Shown piece by piece: positions 1 through 6,316 of a stretch of 7,324 bases of DNA. Position numbers and translations under genes: made by a program. This DNA comes from Cellulomonadaceae bacterium. GTDB taxonomy: Bacteria; Actinomycetota; Actinomycetes; Actinomycetales; Cellulomonadaceae. Below the pieces are notes generated by a model. That model worked only from the letters and a program-made list of their open reading frames with translations. It was not told the DNA's origin and did not search any database. The stretch's first letter is position 1. Each line of letters starts with the position of its first letter. Location: NCBI GenBank assembly GCA_031283115.1, contig JAITCK010000248.1, positions 1 through 7,324 on the forward strand, given 5' to 3'.

Positions 1-111
1 CGCAGGCCACAGTTCCCCGCCCAAAGGCCCGACGAGTACGCCGACGTTGTGGGGTAGTGGCTGGAAGCCCCCGGAACGGGCGGTTTTGCGGGAGACTATG
101 CCAGGCTGTGA
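1..111 (+). pseudogene. 3' remnant of an alpha/beta-hydrolase gene (frameshifted, in-frame TAG)
   Basis: This piece aligns with the C-terminal end of the intact hydrolase at 2706-2771. The codons at 2-10 read AGH, the catalytic-histidine turn. After one base is lost near 14-15, the frame from 16 reads PAQRPDEYADVVG, then TAG at 55-57, then WLEAPGTGGFAGDYARL and TGA at 109-111. The intact copy reads PAQRPEEYAEVVG, then R, then WLA. By eye about 50 of 66 bases match, and most differences are synonymous or conservative, so both copies evolved as genes before this one decayed. The gene body lies left of the window. Alternatively, the unshifted frame stays open to a TGA at 254-256 with an unrelated tail that overlaps the RNase H 3' end. 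The product could then keep its catalytic His but have a new C-terminus. Confidence 0.6.
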
Positions 112-194
112 GAGTCGCGGCATGGCAGGTTACATGAACCTGGTTGCGCTTTTGGCTCGGCACCGAACTAAGAAAAGGCTGAGGAGCAACCATA

Positions 195-1436
195 TCATCC
201 ACATTTACATATCTCCTCTCTATGCGGTTCACCTGGAAGGATGTCAGCAGAATTGAGGTGCTGTACTTTGTCGACGACCCGGTCGATCCGGTCATATAGT
301 TCCTGCTGGCAGTCTTTCTTCGGGTGATGGGAGGCGAGTCTGCCGAGTGCCGCGAGTTCATCTGCTGCTTCGTTGAGGGGATGGCCGGAGTGGCCCTTGA
401 CCCACTGGAAGTTGACTGGACATGGTATTTGCTCTAGGTACTCGGCCATTTCTTGTTGAAGTTCATGGCTGATGCCGTGAAAGCCTGGTTCGGGGGCGGA
501 ACCGTTGACAAGCCTTATGGCTGCCTCGATGGCATCACGGCTGTCGGAAAGGATCACTGCCCTGGTAGGCCTCGCGTCGACGATGATGCCGAGGGCAAGG
601 ATGATGGCTCTCGCCTCACTATTGCCAATGCACGGTTCAGCCTCTGCCGCCTTTATTGCCATATCGCCGTCAAGGCTGACTGCTGCACTACACGCCGCTC
701 CAGAGGCGACGTTGTCGCTGCTCGCGTCAGTGGCAATGATGAGGGGTGAATCATGTCGTGCAGTTGTGTGGCGGGTTTCGCTGGGCCACCAGAAGACTAT
801 GCGTTTGATCGGGTTGTAGGTGGTGTGTGCTTCAATGCCAGCGTCACGCAGGCGAGTGGCGATTTCACGGCGCGAGGGCAGGTTACGGGGTGTCGAGTAT
901 TTTCGGTATACAGCCTCGAACTTATTGGCGAGGGCGGTCTGGCGAGTAATAACGTCGATTGCTGGCTGAATGGCCCGGTTTTGGTCGGCTATTCCTAATG
1001 TCACAGGTACCCCGAGGTCGTGGAGATGCTTGGCGACACCTAGGCGTTTAGCTGGAACGTTCACCCACACTGCCCCTCCTGCGGAGTCAGCTATTCGGCA
1101 GAGTTCGTCAATTATCTGGTTGATAGGGTGCAGACTCGTTGCTTGGGAAACGGTCACTTTTGATGCTCCGGTTTCGGCATCGTCGACGACAATTACCCAC
1201 CGGATTGCCTTGTCGTAAGGGTGGCCAGGTTTAGGGGCAGGCGCGCGCCAGGAGGCGAAGCCGATGTGAACTGGCGCTGCAATCATGGCAGCATCAGGTA
1301 TTAGTGGAGCATAGAACCGACGGGCTGGGCGGGATAGCGGGCCCTCAGTAGAGGCTGACGGTACGGTGAGGCACATTGTTGATGCCTTGCGTTCCCGGGC
1401 CGATGCGTCGTTGTATTGCGCGGTTTGACTGCTCAT
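195..1436 (-). CDS. RNase H-like protein with catalytic RNase HI domain at C-terminal half
   Basis: From the ATG at 1436 the protein is 413 residues, far longer than stand-alone RNase HI (about 150). RNase HI cleaves the RNA strand of RNA-DNA hybrids in the cytoplasm. The four metal-binding acidic residues are visible: D237 in IIATDAS, E274 in GNSEARA, D298 in ILSDSRDA and D359 in NEAADELA. The active-site histidine H349 lies in WVKGHSGH. Residues 55-170 (APVHIGFASW, RWVIVVDD, SKVTVSQA, a helix, then GAVWVNV) follow a similar strand order without the acidic residues, so they may be a degenerate second RNase H fold; this is inference. The start is uncertain. A weak GGTG lies 5 bases before ATG 1436, AAGG lies 8 bases before ATG 1376, and a GTG at 1526 would overlap the divergent small frame. 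There is no partner in an operon. The role is probably hybrid processing, perhaps linked to mobile DNA. Confidence 0.85.
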   Translation of the reverse strand: MSSQTAQYNDASARERKASTMCLTVPSASTEGPLSRPARRFYAPLIPDAAMIAAPVHIGFASWRAPAPKPGHPYDKAIRWVIVVDDAETGASKVTVSQATSLHPINQIIDELCRIADSAGGAVWVNVPAKRLGVAKHLHDLGVPVTLGIADQNRAIQPAIDVITRQTALANKFEAVYRKYSTPRNLPSRREIATRLRDAGIEAHTTYNPIKRIVFWWPSETRHTTARHDSPLIIATDASSDNVASGAACSAAVSLDGDMAIKAAEAEPCIGNSEARAIILALGIIVDARPTRAVILSDSRDAIEAAIRLVNGSAPEPGFHGISHELQQEMAEYLEQIPCPVNFQWVKGHSGHPLNEAADELAALGRLASHHPKKDCQQELYDRIDRVVDKVQHLNSADILPGEPHREEICKCG

Positions 1437-1519
1437 ACCAGCACCGTAACGACGGCCACTGACATGAACAGAAAGTTTGTTCGATTCCCGTGTAAGCGGA
1501 AATGTTCGAGGAGCGACCG

Positions 1520-1666
1520 ATGGCACTTGATGTTTTTCAGGGTTTCACGATGGCGACGTTGCAGACGGTGGAGGTGACGCTATCCGGCCAGTTCCTCACC
1601 AACAACAGCAAAAACTTCCCCCGCCACATCGCCGAGATTGCCATCACCTACCCGGACGGCCTGTAG
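1520..1666 (+). pseudogene. Small 48-codon reading frame, probably a decayed gene
   Basis: The ATG at 1520 is preceded by AGGAG (1509-1513) at 6 bases, a strong ribosome binding site. The product begins MALDVFQGFTMATLQ and ends ITYPDGL before TAG (1664-1666). I do not recognise it. Codons from about 1562 are strongly G/C-ending, as in a real gene. That pattern continues past the TAG for about eight codons (KTFRGAEI) and then fades, so the TAG may be a nonsense mutation in a longer gene. The gene is divergent from the RNase H gene. The rest of 1437-1754 holds no other gene I can support: 1437-1519 should carry the start signals of both divergent genes, and 1667-1754 leads into the hydrolase. 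A genuine small protein of 48 residues is the alternative. Confidence 0.35.
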
Positions 1667-1740
1667 AAGACCTTCCGTGGCGCCGAGATATTGCCGACAA
1701 GATCGGGCTGTGTTGCTTATTCCCCGTTCGTTTTGGCGAT

Positions 1741-1748
1741 AAGGGAGG
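1741..1748 (+). promoter_or_regulatory. Ribosome binding site of the hydrolase
   Basis: AAGGGAGG lies 6 bases before the ATG at 1755. This is the strongest Shine-Dalgarno match in the window and it fixes the hydrolase start. Confidence 0.7.
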
Positions 1749-1754
1749 CCCCTC

Positions 1755-2837
1755 ATGCTTACTGCTGGGGCTGCTAATGTCGGCAGTGTGACGGCTGAGT
1801 TTTGTGCGGATTGGGGTCAGCGGTCGCCGCGATGGGCGGGGATTCGTAGCGAGATTGTTTCTGTGTGCGGGTATCGGATTCATGTGTTGCGGGCCGATGC
1901 TGATGCCGGGACGACTGCGGGCGCACCTACGCAGGTGCTGTTGCACCCCATGTTTGCGGGCGGGGTCTACATGCTCGACATGATGAAGCCGCTGGCCCGG
2001 TTTGGCCCCGTCGTCGTGCCCGACCTGCCGGGCTGCGTCATCACGGGTGTGACAGAAACCCCGTCGTCGGCTGCCGCCCGAGTGCCAGCCAACGCGCGAT
2101 TTCTGCGTGCCTTCCTTGCACGCTTGGGCGTGCGTGACGTGGTGCTGCACGGCTGGTCGATGGGGTCGGTCATCGCCCTGCGGTATGCGGCGGGGCGGGT
2201 TGTGCATGGTGACGACGGGGTGCGGTTGCGGGGGCTGGTGTTGGCGACGCCGCCGCTGCCTGTCCCCTTGTCGGCGGCTGGGCGGCTGGCGTGGGGCACT
2301 CTGGGCAGGCTGGCCTGTGATGTGTTCCCGCCGTTGGCGCATGCCGCCGCCACGCTGATGACGCCGCGCTTGGCCACTGCCGTCATCGACCATCTGGAGC
2401 GTCGTCGCCACTGGTTTCCCGTCGTCAACGATGTGGAGGGCATCAGTGACGAGACAATTGCCTGGTGGTTCGACTTCTACCGCGCGGCCTGCGCTCACCC
2501 GCGCGTCTACGCCTACGCCGCTGACGCGCTGGCCTCCATCGGGCGGTCCATGTACGTCGACCAGCGCGACCTGCTCCAAGCGATGATGGCGGTCCGCGAG
2601 CCGGTACTCCTCTATTCGGGCGCCACCGACCCGCTCATTTCGCAAGCCTCTATCGACCAGGCGTTGCGGATGCGCCCCGACTGGTTCAGCCATGTTGTCC
2701 ACGACGCTGGCCACGGTATTCCCGCCCAGCGTCCCGAGGAGTATGCCGAGGTGGTGGGGCGGTGGTTGGCCGACAACGTGATGGGTGCCGTCCGCCGTGA
2801 TAGCGCAGGCGTCTCGTCAGGGCATAGATGGATGTGA
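1755..2837 (+). CDS. Alpha/beta-fold hydrolase
   Basis: This 360-residue protein has the alpha/beta-hydrolase layout. The nucleophile elbow is GWSMG at 133-137 (S135). The acid is D292 in SGATDPLI and the base is H320 in DAGHGIP. The oxyanion-side loop is HPMFAGG at 64-70. Residues around 170-275 form a long helical cap between the core strands, which usually sets substrate choice. No signal peptide or clear membrane segment is seen, so it is probably cytosolic. The reaction is likely hydrolysis of an ester, amide or similar bond, but the substrate cannot be read from sequence. It converges on the ABC ATPase fragment, with 17 bases between them. A decayed paralogue of its 3' end lies at the left edge of the window. 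The start is well set by AAGGGAGG 6 bases upstream. Confidence 0.9.
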   Translation: MLTAGAANVGSVTAEFCADWGQRSPRWAGIRSEIVSVCGYRIHVLRADADAGTTAGAPTQVLLHPMFAGGVYMLDMMKPLARFGPVVVPDLPGCVITGVTETPSSAAARVPANARFLRAFLARLGVRDVVLHGWSMGSVIALRYAAGRVVHGDDGVRLRGLVLATPPLPVPLSAAGRLAWGTLGRLACDVFPPLAHAAATLMTPRLATAVIDHLERRRHWFPVVNDVEGISDETIAWWFDFYRAACAHPRVYAYAADALASIGRSMYVDQRDLLQAMMAVREPVLLYSGATDPLISQASIDQALRMRPDWFSHVVHDAGHGIPAQRPEEYAEVVGRWLADNVMGAVRRDSAGVSSGHRWM

Positions 2838-2854
2838 GGGTGCCATGCTGACGG

Positions 2855-3040
2855 TCACTCGGTGCGGGCCACGCAGACGCCGACGATGGCCCGCAGCACC
2901 GTGGTTTTACCGGACCCGGACGGCCCCAGCAGCCCCGTCACTGTTCCGGCTGGCACATCCAGGTCGATACCGTGAACGACGACGCGCCCACCGCGCGCCA
3001 CCTGTAGGCCGCGCGCCCGCACCACTGCATGAGATGTCAC
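2855..3040 (-). pseudogene. Truncated ABC-transporter ATPase (N-terminal fragment)
   Basis: The 61-residue frame begins MTSHAVVRARGLQVARGG and carries the A-loop region and a complete Walker A motif, GPSGSGKTT, at about 40-48. It then reads VLRAIVGV and ends after CVARTE. A normal ABC ATPase domain needs about 200-250 residues, including the Q-loop, the LSGGQ signature, Walker B and the H-loop, and none of these follow. The fragment therefore cannot drive transport and is probably a deletion remnant. The break lies near 2870-2880, just beside the end of the hydrolase, so a rearrangement there is likely. The GTG start sits 7 bases after a good -10 hexamer, so the original gene was probably read from a leaderless message. 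A small retained protein is possible but unlikely. Confidence 0.75.
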
Positions 3041-3047
3041 GGAGTCC

Positions 3048-3075
3048 AGACTAGGTGCAGCACCCGAAACAGCAA
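3048..3075 (-). promoter_or_regulatory. Candidate promoter of the ABC ATPase fragment (leaderless)
   Basis: On the minus strand, TTGCTG (3070-3075) and TAGTCT (3048-3053) are separated by 16 bases. They fit a -35/-10 pair. The GTG start at 3040 follows the -10 by 7 bases with no Shine-Dalgarno sequence, which fits the leaderless starts common in actinobacteria. Assigned by eye. Confidence 0.4.
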
Positions 3076-3142
3076 CTGATATGCGACCGATGTTATTGGC
3101 TAGTTCAGGGGAGGCTGTTCAGGGGGAGTTGAGGGCCGCTGC

Positions 3143-3148
3143 TAGCAT
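3143..3148 (+). promoter_or_regulatory. Candidate -10 box of the NUDIX gene (leaderless)
   Basis: TAGCAT lies 6 bases before the ATG at 3155, where transcription would be expected to start. No Shine-Dalgarno sequence lies near the ATG. No well-spaced -35 is clear: TTCAGG at 3118-3123 would give a 19-base spacer, and TTGAGG at 3129-3134 is too close. Confidence 0.4.
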
Positions 3149-3154
3149 CGGCGC

Positions 3155-3667
3155 ATGACTAACGCTGCGAACCGGGCCGTTCTGCGAACGCTGGTTATCC
3201 CAGTGCGCGGCGACCAGGTTTTGCTGGGCCGGAAAAAGCAGCACCGTGACGGAGCCTTCGGGGTTGGCAAGTGGAACGGTTTTGGCGGCAAACTTGAGCC
3301 TGGGGAAACGCTGGAACAGGCGGCCATTCGGGAATGCCAGGAGGAATCCGGTATCACACCACTACACCTGGAAAAAGTTGCTGAACTTGATTTCGTCGAC
3401 GACTACCAGATTTTCGGGCATGTGTACCTTTGCCGCCAGTGGACGGGTGAGCCCGTCGAAACCGCCGAAATGCTGCCAGCCTGGTTCAACAAAACCGACC
3501 TGCCGCTCACCGAAATGTGGGATGACGATATTTTCTGGCTCCCCGCCGTGCTGACCGGCAAACGGGTCAAAGCCAGTTTCACGTTTCACCATGTCGACGA
3601 TTCGCTAGGCACGGGGGCAAACCCGGTCGCCAAAGTCAGCATCCAGGTAGTGTCCCAATTTGACTGA
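3155..3667 (+). CDS. NUDIX hydrolase, MTH1-like 8-oxo-dGTP diphosphatase
   Basis: This 170-residue protein is of usual size for the family. A perfect NUDIX box runs from G45 to I67, with E51, R59, E60, E63, E64 and G66 in place to bind Mg2+ and cleave a nucleoside diphosphate linkage. Outside the box it matches human-type MTH1 at the residues that read the base: WNGFGGK (40-46, with N41), EMLPAWF (105-111) and MWDDD (121-125, matching the MTH1 region with its two aspartates), followed by the FTF strand near 142-144. The likely role is cytosolic hydrolysis of oxidised purine nucleotides such as 8-oxo-dGTP or 2-OH-dATP, which keeps them out of DNA. The gene is transcribed alone from a probably leaderless start. 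Substrate preference is inferred from these motifs only. Confidence 0.88.
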   Translation: MTNAANRAVLRTLVIPVRGDQVLLGRKKQHRDGAFGVGKWNGFGGKLEPGETLEQAAIRECQEESGITPLHLEKVAELDFVDDYQIFGHVYLCRQWTGEPVETAEMLPAWFNKTDLPLTEMWDDDIFWLPAVLTGKRVKASFTFHHVDDSLGTGANPVAKVSIQVVSQFD

Positions 3668-3702
3668 CTAGGCCTATGGCCCCAGGAGGGCTAAGGGGAT
3701 GA

Positions 3703-3718
3703 CGGCGACGATTCGCCG
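3703..3718. terminator. Weak hairpin between convergent NUDIX and Fic genes
   Basis: CGGCGA and TCGCCG form a perfect 6-base-pair stem with a CGAT loop in the 77-base gap between two convergent genes. No T-tract follows on either strand. It may help stop transcription in both directions, but the evidence is only its position and structure. Confidence 0.25.
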
Positions 3719-3744
3719 CGTGCACTCCATGCAGGTTCACCGTT

Positions 3745-4398
3745 CTAAATGAGCGGGCCGTCCACGCGGTAGAGGTCGGCGTCGAAGGGTGATAAGCCGT
3801 CCAAGGGCGGGGCGATGACGCGGCGCAGTAGAGGCTCGAAGGGTTTGCCACTGCCAGCCTCATACGCCTCAATGGATGCCCTGGTGTTGTCCATCGCGCC
3901 GACGTTGCGCCATGACAGGGTGCGTCCGCTGTGTGCGGCCACCTGGTCGAGAAAAGCCCGTTGAGCACGCCCGTTACCTTCACGGAAGGGGTGGAGGTAG
4001 TTGATTCGGCTCAACAGTTCGGCGGCCTGTACAACAAACGTGTCATCGTCGATGGGTTTCGCCTCAAGCAACGGTCCCTCGTGTAGGGGCTCAAAGGTGT
4101 AGGCGGCAGCCAGCGTGAAATCCGAAGAGGCGAAAAAGGTGGTTGAGCCTTTTGACAGGGTGACGGTGCGTAAGAGTCCCGCCCAGTCGAAGAGGTCTTG
4201 AAAGAGACGACGATGAATCTCTTGTAGGTGAGGTAGGTCGAAACTGCCGTCGATAGGGTTGTCTTCCAACTGAGTCCTGCGGTACCAGGTGTAACGGTAT
4301 TCGGCCCGGGCAAGTTCAGCGGGGTCAGTGATGTCGAGAAGGTTTCTTAGGACTGTTGTGCCGGGATAGACGTAAGGGTCATCGCTTGAGGTTGGCAC
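3745..4398 (-). CDS. Fic-domain toxin (AMPylating, class I)
   Basis: From the GTG at 4398 the protein has 217 residues, typical of a stand-alone FicT toxin. The Fic motif HPFREGNGR spans 136-144: H136 is the catalytic base, E140 holds Mg2+, N142 and R144 hold the ATP phosphates. The preceding TLSKGSTTFF (about 80-89) fits the flap that docks the target. Fic proteins move AMP from ATP to a hydroxyl side chain; class I FicT toxins are known to modify GyrB and ParE and block topoisomerases. The frame is open upstream to 4527, but that part lies opposite codon-conserved antitoxin sequence in another frame and is not Fic-like, so the internal GTG is preferred. The gene overlaps its antitoxin by 20 bases, which suggests coupled translation. 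The target is inferred from the family. Confidence 0.88.
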   Translation of the reverse strand: MPTSSDDPYVYPGTTVLRNLLDITDPAELARAEYRYTWYRRTQLEDNPIDGSFDLPHLQEIHRRLFQDLFDWAGLLRTVTLSKGSTTFFASSDFTLAAAYTFEPLHEGPLLEAKPIDDDTFVVQAAELLSRINYLHPFREGNGRAQRAFLDQVAAHSGRTLSWRNVGAMDNTRASIEAYEAGSGKPFEPLLRRVIAPPLDGLSPFDADLYRVDGPLI

Positions 4399-4558
4399 GG
4401 TATTCAGCCTTTGCGCGGGCGATAAGTTCGTCGATGGTGACCCGCCCGGCGATATAGTCACGGGCTTCGGCCAGGTCGCGGGCAGTTGGTTCCATGCCTT
4501 CGAGCGCCAGGGAAGCGAAGGTGTCAATAAGCAGCCTCTGCCGCTGTCCCTCAGTCAT
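4379..4558 (-). CDS. VbhA-like antitoxin of the Fic pair
   Basis: This 59-residue protein starts at the ATG at 4558, chosen because AAGGAG lies 6 bases upstream. The upstream alternative at 4573 would itself lie upstream of that site. Residues 16-21 are SLALEG, an exact match to the inhibitory [S/T]xxxE[G/N] motif of Fic antitoxins. In known structures this glutamate (E20 here) bonds to the last arginine of the Fic motif and blocks productive ATP binding. The rest (TARDLAEARDYIAGRVTIDELIARAKAEYRANL) is predicted helical and matches the small three-helix VbhA-type fold. It is the first gene of a two-gene operon with the Fic toxin, so the antitoxin is made first. Confidence 0.88.
   Translation of the reverse strand: MTEGQRQRLLIDTFASLALEGMEPTARDLAEARDYIAGRVTIDELIARAKAEYRANLKR
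4408..4412 (-). promoter_or_regulatory. Ribosome binding site for the internal GTG start of Fic
   Basis: AAAGG on the minus strand lies 9 bases before the GTG at 4398, inside the antitoxin gene. It supports the short Fic start over the longer open frame. Confidence 0.4.
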
Positions 4559-4564
4559 GGTGCG

Positions 4565-4596
4565 CTCCTTCAATCGCAGGTACTGCGCCTATTTTA
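4565..4596 (-). promoter_or_regulatory. Ribosome binding site and candidate -10 box of the antitoxin-Fic operon
   Basis: AAGGAG (4565-4570, minus strand) is 6 bases before the antitoxin ATG. TAAAAT (4591-4596) about 32 bases before the ATG is a plausible -10 hexamer. No convincing -35 is found at 16-18 bases: TTGCGG at 4619-4624 is 22 bases away. The promoter part is tentative; the ribosome binding site is good. Confidence 0.45.
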
Positions 4597-4625
4597 CCAA
4601 CTTTGGCCGGGATTCACCCCGCAAG

Positions 4626-4681
4626 GTGAGGTGGTCTGGGTGCCTATCAGATGTTCAGGTTGCTACCTGACAAATCCTCAC
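4626..4681. repeat. Nested inverted repeats upstream of the antitoxin-Fic promoter
   Basis: The inner repeat is TCAGGT-TGCT-ACCTGA (4655-4670). The outer arms are GTGAGG (4626-4631) and CCTCAC (4676-4681). Both are perfect 6-base arms. They lie 30-85 bases upstream of the candidate -10 box and could be an operator, or a weak stem on the helicase-to-fic read-through transcript. Short arms like these can arise by chance. Confidence 0.3.
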
Positions 4682-4723
4682 GACTGACCTGGGCAATTGG
4701 GCTAGAACCTTGTTCGTCTTTCG

Positions 4724-4773
4724 GGGTGCGCGGCCGCGTCCTTGCCTAGGTCGCCCTGAGTTGCTGCGCACCC
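4724..4773 (-). terminator. Candidate hairpin terminator of the DEAD-box helicase
   Basis: Arms 4724-4734 and 4763-4773 pair over 11 positions (core GGGTGCGC with GCGCACCC, one G-T pair) around a 28-base loop, starting 2 bases after the helicase stop. There is no T-tract, so it may be a non-canonical terminator or a 3' stabilising hairpin. The perfect palindrome ACCCGCTAGCGGGT (4770-4783) overlaps the stop codon and could compete with it. Confidence 0.35.
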
Positions 4774-4774
4774 G

Positions 4775-6316
4775 CTAGCGGGTCACGGAGTGGCTTGCGG
4801 GACGGGTTGCGCGACGGTTGCCGGGACGGCCTTGACCGGAACGTGGCTGGCCTGCGGCTGCCGGGGCTTGGCGATTGCGGCCCGTCGTGGTGTTCCGGCT
4901 GCTGCGGGCTTGGCCCGGGTTTGATGGCTTGTCTGTGCGGGGCCGCGAGTTGCGAGCCTGGCCGGTGTTGGTGGTTTGGCCGCGACGTCGGTTGCCTGAT
5001 GCGGAGCGGGGCCGCTCGCTGCGGTTGGTTTCGGTGGACAGGCTTTCGACGGCTCGGGCCTGGGCTTGACGGGTTGCGTCCGCTTGGGCGCGCTTGCGTC
5101 GGATTTCCGCAGTGATGACCGGCGCCGCGACCTGACCGATCAGGGCCGCCACGGTCGCATCGCCGGGGGTCACGGTCTGCGGGGTGACGCGGATGGCTGC
5201 TTTGCGGGTCAGGTCGGCTACGTCTTTGCGTTGTTCGGGCAGCATGACGGTGACGACGTCGCCGCCAGACCCGGCGCGGGCGGTGCGGCCTGACCGGTGC
5301 AGGTAGGCCTTGTGTTCGGCGGGCGGGTCGACGTGGACGACGAGTTCGATGTCGTCAACGTGGATGCCACGGGCGGCGATATCGGTAGCGACCAGGACTT
5401 TGACATCGCCGGACGTGAAGGTGGCGAGGTTGCGTTCGCGGGCGTTCTGGCTGAGGTTGCCGTGCAGGTCAACGGCGGGAACGCCGTCGAGGGTCAACTG
5501 TCGGGCCAACTTTTTGGCGTGATGCTTGGTGCGGGTAAAGAGGATGCGTCGCCCGGTACCGGAGGCCAGTTGACGGACGATTTCGCGTTTGGCGGCGGTG
5601 TCGGCGACGGCGAGAACATGGTGGGTCATGGCGGGCGGGGGAGCGGCAGCCTCATCGACCGAGTGGGTGACGGGCTGGTGCAGGTACCGCTTGACCAGCA
5701 CGTCAACGCCGTTATCGAGCGTCGCGGAGAAGAGCAGGCGCTGGCCGTTTGCGGGGGTGCGGTCCAGCAGGCGCTTGACGACGGGCAGGAAGCCGAGGTC
5801 TGCCATGTGGTCGGCCTCGTCGAGCACGGTGATTTCGATGCCGTCGAGGGTGAGCAGTTTTTGGCCCAGGAGGTCTTCCAGGCGGCCAGGGCAGGCGATG
5901 AGAATATCCACGCCGTTGTTGAGGGCGGAGACCTGGCGGGATTGGGCGACGCCGCCGAAGACGGTCGTCGTGCGCAGGCCGAGGGCGGCTGCCAGCGGGG
6001 CCGTCGTCGCGTCGATTTGCAGGGCGAGTTCGCGGGTCGGGGCGAGGATGAGGGCGCGGGGTCGGCGCGGGGCCTGGCGGGTGGCGTTGGTCTGACGGCG
6101 GCCGCTACCGCTGCGGTTGGCGTCGGCCAGCCGCGTGACGACAGGCAGGGCGAAAGCGATGGTTTTCCCAGACCCGGTGCGGCCCCGGCCCAGCACGTCG
6201 CGGCCAGCCAGGGAGTCGGGCAGGGAGGCGGCTTGGATGGGGAAGGGGGAGGTGATGCCAGCTTCCGTGAGCACGGACACGACGGCAGCAGGCAAAGCAA
6301 AATCGGTGAAGTTCAT
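4775..6316 (-). CDS. DEAD-box ATP-dependent RNA helicase
   Basis: The 513-residue protein unwinds short RNA duplexes with ATP and likely acts in ribosome assembly or RNA decay. All core motifs are present: Q-motif region with FPIQ (25-28), motif I RTGSGKT (46-52), Ia APTREL (92-97), Ib CPGR (142-145), II DEAD (166-169), III SAT (197-199), V ATDIAARGI (310-318) and VI HRSGRTAR (340-347). Residues from about 400 to the end form a low-complexity basic tail rich in R, N, Q, G, S and T, as in RNA-binding extensions of RhlE/CsdA-type helicases. The start is the ATG at 6316 because GAAAGG lies just upstream and the conserved FTDF opening follows; the frame runs on to 6544 but with unhelicase-like residues. 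Motif Ib has C in place of the usual T. The exact subfamily is not certain. Confidence 0.93.
   Translation of the reverse strand: MNFTDFALPAAVVSVLTEAGITSPFPIQAASLPDSLAGRDVLGRGRTGSGKTIAFALPVVTRLADANRSGSGRRQTNATRQAPRRPRALILAPTRELALQIDATTAPLAAALGLRTTTVFGGVAQSRQVSALNNGVDILIACPGRLEDLLGQKLLTLDGIEITVLDEADHMADLGFLPVVKRLLDRTPANGQRLLFSATLDNGVDVLVKRYLHQPVTHSVDEAAAPPPAMTHHVLAVADTAAKREIVRQLASGTGRRILFTRTKHHAKKLARQLTLDGVPAVDLHGNLSQNARERNLATFTSGDVKVLVATDIAARGIHVDDIELVVHVDPPAEHKAYLHRSGRTARAGSGGDVVTVMLPEQRKDVADLTRKAAIRVTPQTVTPGDATVAALIGQVAAPVITAEIRRKRAQADATRQAQARAVESLSTETNRSERPRSASGNRRRGQTTNTGQARNSRPRTDKPSNPGQARSSRNTTTGRNRQAPAAAGQPRSGQGRPGNRRATRPASHSVTR

Noticed and set aside
55..1666. TAG recoding, because two frames carry a single in-frame TAG in coding-like context (55-57 and 1664-1666)
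   Set aside because: The helicase and Fic genes use TAG as ordinary stops, and the first case also has a frameshift, so decay is simpler.
1644..2714. A 356-codon open frame on the minus strand opposite the hydrolase
   Set aside because: It is a shadow of a clear hydrolase gene, rich in Arg, His and Pro, with no start signal.
4399..4527. Extension of the Fic start to 4527
   Set aside because: This part lies over the antitoxin gene in another frame and shows no Fic-like sequence; the GTG at 4398 gives the usual family length.
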